DNA from: Moraxellaceae bacterium
GTDB taxonomy: Bacteria > Pseudomonadota > Gammaproteobacteria > Pseudomonadales > Moraxellaceae
Direction of reading: 5' to 3'
NCBI GenBank assembly: GCA_030684415.1
Contig: JAUXNL010000454.1
Location: forward strand, 1-6,542
DNA length: 6,542 nucleotides
In this document: piece after piece, positions 4,425-6,542 of the stretch
Position numbering within the stretch: the stretch's first letter is position 1
Layout of the letters: every line of letters starts with the position of its first letter
The notes under the pieces: model-generated
The model's input: the letters and a program-made list of their open reading frames with translations, nothing else
The model's database searches: none
What the model was told of the DNA's origin: nothing
Translations under genes and position numbers: made by a program

Positions 4425-6542
4425 TCAGGTCGGCGCCGATAGCTGCTCATCGCTAGCGGCCAACAACCGGCTGATGGTTTCTGCCAGATCAGATGACAGC
4501 TTGCGCTGCTGCAAAGTGCGCAAGACCGTGGCCGCGTGACCACGGCGTTCTGCATTCATCCGTGCCCAAGAGCTGAAGGCACCCGCGAGTCGGGAGGCAA
4601 CCTGGGGATTGATGGCATCCAGAGACTCCACCTCGGCGGCCAGCAAGGCATAGCCACTACCATCAGCCGCATGGAAGGCCACCGGATTGCCATTGGCAAA
4701 CTGGCCGACAAGCGCACGAACCCTGTTGGGATTGTCACGGTGGAAGTCGGCATGCCTCAGCAACTGCGCCACACGACCCACGGTTGTGATGGCCGGCGCC
4801 GTTGCCTGAATGGCAAACCACTGATCCATTACCAGCGCCTCATGCTGCCAGCGTGCAGCGAAAGCCTCCAGACAAGCCAGTCCCTCAGGAGCGCCAGCAT
4901 GAACCAGTATTGAAAGAGCGGCGGCCTGATCGGTCATATGTCCGGCCCGCTGGAAGCGCTCCAGTGCTAACGCCGCATGAGAGGAATCCCTCTCGACCAG
5001 CAATCCCAACGCCGTATTGGACAATGCACGGCTGGCGATAGCATCAGCCGAATACTGATAGTCCAGGGCCGGCTGTTGGCAGATGGACAGCAACCACTCC
5101 TGAAGCTGCCGGGCCAACTCATACCGCATTGACTGCCTGGCCACATGGGTAGCATCAGGGTCTGGGGCGGCCATCACATCCAGCAACTGCTGCACTGATG
5201 GCAGTGTCAGGATACGCGCCGCCAAAGCGGCATCCTCCGATGCAAGCGCCGGAAGCATCTGTGCAAAAACCTGTAGCAAGCCAGCATCTGGCGTCAAATG
5301 CAGACCACGGCTCCACTCCCCGGCCAAGCGCAACAGTTCCGCCGTGAGCAAATCCTGCGCAATTCGCCAGCGGTTAAACCCATTGCTGTCGTACCGAAGC
5401 AAGAACAACTGATCATCCCGTGTTTGTTCGTGCTCAAGCTTTACGGGGGCAGAAAAATCCCTCAGGACCGACAGCACTGGCCGGCAGTCAACGCCCTCAA
5501 AAATGAAAGACTGCTGTGCGCCAGACAAAAGCAAAACGTGTTCCGACTGGCAACCCCCCCCATGTGACACTTGCATTTCACGACCATCAGGCCCAAGCAA
5601 GGCCATCTTCACTGGAACAGGCAGTACTTCTGGCTTCGCATATCCGGGCACGACAGGCGATATCTGCTCCAGATGAATCCGGCAAATACCTCTCCCGGGA
5701 TCAAAGTCACTGCGAACTTTCAGTACGGGAGTTCCCGGCTGACGATACCACTGCATAAAACCACCCAGATCTTGCCCAGCCCCCTCCCCCAGGGCCTGAA
5801 CGAAATCCTCGACGGTCACGGCCTGACCGTCATGTCGAGAAAAATACACATCCGTACCTGCACGGAATTTATCCGGACCGAGTAGCACATGCATCATGCG
5901 GACGATTTCGGCGCCCTTCTCGTAAACAGTTGCGGTATAGAAATTATTGATTTCAACAAATGAGGCTGGGCGTACAGGATGAGAAAGCGGCCCACCATCT
6001 TCCGCAAACTGCCAAGCCCTGAGAAAGTTGACATCTTCGATGCGCTGTACGCTTGCAGACAGCATGTCTGCAGAAAACTGCTGATCACGGAAAACCGTAA
6101 AACCTTCTTTAAGACTCAACTGGAACCAGTCGCGGCACGTCACCCGGTTACCGCTCCAGTTGTGGAAGTACTCATGCGCCACCACAGACTCGACCCGCTG
6201 AAAGCCTGCATCGGTTGTGGTGTCAGGATGCGCCAACACGCAACTGGTATTGAAGATATTGAGCCCCTTATTCTCCATGGCGCCCATATTGAAGTGCGCC
6301 ACTGCAACAATCATGAAAATATCCAGATCGTATTCACGTCCATATTTTTCCTCATCCCAGCGCATGGCCCGCTTCAAAGAGGCCATCGCATGATCAACCT
6401 TGTCTACGTCATGGGCCTCAACATAAATACGTAAGGTGACATTCCTCCCGGATTGGGTGACAAAAAAGTCTTCAACACACGACAACTTTCCCGCCACCAT
6501 CGCAAAAAGATATGAGGGCTTCGGAAACGGATCACTCCACTC
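4425..6542 (-). CDS. pepN: Aminopeptidase N (M1 zinc metallopeptidase), N-terminus beyond window
   Basis: A cytosolic zinc exopeptidase that removes N-terminal residues from peptides. 705 residues are visible. The frame is open through the right edge, where it reads EWSDPFPKPSYLFAMVAGKL, matching the PepN conserved stretch ahead of the catalytic domain. Against the 870-residue E. coli enzyme about 170-175 N-terminal residues are missing. Visible motifs, numbered from the first visible residue: MGAMEN (86-91, substrate binding; GAMEN at 6270-6284), HEYFH (123-127, zinc ligands and catalytic Glu; 6162-6176), distal zinc ligand Glu146 in LKEGFTVF, and catalytic Tyr207 in TVYEKGAE. An Ig-like domain follows from about GTPVLKV. 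A helical C-terminal domain then ends with the PepN-type DNPNRVRALVGQF and NPQVASRL segments. The C-terminus is complete, ending SAPT. A run of eight G (plus strand C, 5554-5561) encodes part of GGG in the Ig-like domain without breaking the frame. Its function is unrelated to the downstream envelope genes as far as can be seen. Confidence 0.97.
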   Translation of the reverse strand, partial: EWSDPFPKPSYLFAMVAGKLSCVEDFFVTQSGRNVTLRIYVEAHDVDKVDHAMASLKRAMRWDEEKYGREYDLDIFMIVAVAHFNMGAMENKGLNIFNTSCVLAHPDTTTDAGFQRVESVVAHEYFHNWSGNRVTCRDWFQLSLKEGFTVFRDQQFSADMLSASVQRIEDVNFLRAWQFAEDGGPLSHPVRPASFVEINNFYTATVYEKGAEIVRMMHVLLGPDKFRAGTDVYFSRHDGQAVTVEDFVQALGEGAGQDLGGFMQWYRQPGTPVLKVRSDFDPGRGICRIHLEQISPVVPGYAKPEVLPVPVKMALLGPDGREMQVSHGGGCQSEHVLLLSGAQQSFIFEGVDCRPVLSVLRDFSAPVKLEHEQTRDDQLFLLRYDSNGFNRWRIAQDLLTAELLRLAGEWSRGLHLTPDAGLLQVFAQMLPALASEDAALAARILTLPSVQQLLDVMAAPDPDATHVARQSMRYELARQLQEWLLSICQQPALDYQYSADAIASRALSNTALGLLVERDSSHAALALERFQRAGHMTDQAAALSILVHAGAPEGLACLEAFAARWQHEALVMDQWFAIQATAPAITTVGRVAQLLRHADFHRDNPNRVRALVGQFANGNPVAFHAADGSGYALLAAEVESLDAINPQVASRLAGAFSSWARMNAERRGHAATVLRTLQQRKLSSDLAETISRLLAASDEQLSAPT

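Noticed and set aside
5979..6434. Plus-strand open frame of 151 codons opposite the pepN catalytic region
   Set aside because: It overlaps the conserved GAMEN and HEXXH coding stretch, whose sequence constraint is explained by pepN.
1..6542. Mobile elements, CRISPR arrays, tRNA or rRNA genes
   Set aside because: No transposase or integrase motifs, long terminal repeats, regularly spaced repeats or tRNA cloverleaf segments were seen. The genes look like an ordinary chromosomal region.

Overview
The window carries four genes, all on the minus strand. Going upstream to downstream in transcription they are: the 3' three-quarters or so of an M1-family aminopeptidase N gene (pepN-like, runs off the right edge), a DUF1302-family outer-membrane barrel gene, a DUF1329-family exported protein gene, and the 5' part of a YCF48-like/BNR-repeat exported protein gene that runs off the left edge. 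Moderate GC content, the close match of the peptidase to the Escherichia coli PepN type, and the DUF1302-DUF1329-YCF48 gene order suggest a Gram-negative gammaproteobacterium, perhaps a marine or hydrophobic-substrate-using lineage. The exact genus cannot be read from this sequence.

Layout. Positions 4425-6542 hold pepN with all visible catalytic motifs intact (GAMEN, HEXXH, distal Glu, catalytic Tyr). Positions 4148-4424 are a 277-base noncoding region holding a candidate pepN terminator, a candidate promoter, two small dyads and a 31-base hairpin that pairs well only in minus-strand RNA, all upstream of the DUF1302 gene. DUF1302 (2171-4147) and DUF1329 (713-2098) are separated by 72 bases containing a G-U-wobble hairpin and a duplicated 15-base element that overlaps the DUF1329 ribosome binding site. 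An excellent intrinsic terminator (666-694) lies just after DUF1329. The YCF48-like gene starts 53 bases beyond it, at 613.

How they may work together. The three exported proteins form an envelope set: an outer-membrane beta-barrel (DUF1302), a soluble periplasmic protein of a family I recall as LolA/LolB-like (DUF1329), and a periplasmic beta-propeller-type protein (YCF48-like). In gammaproteobacterial genomes this trio is commonly followed by an RND/MMPL-family inner-membrane transporter gene, which here would lie beyond position 1. Together they would make a plausible but functionally undefined route for moving hydrophobic molecules across the envelope. This is inference from family and context. 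pepN looks like an unrelated neighbour. The most noteworthy points are this uncharacterised envelope system, the terminator splitting it into two transcription blocks, the structured leader of the DUF1302 gene, and the eight cysteines of the barrel, which all fall in four close pairs.
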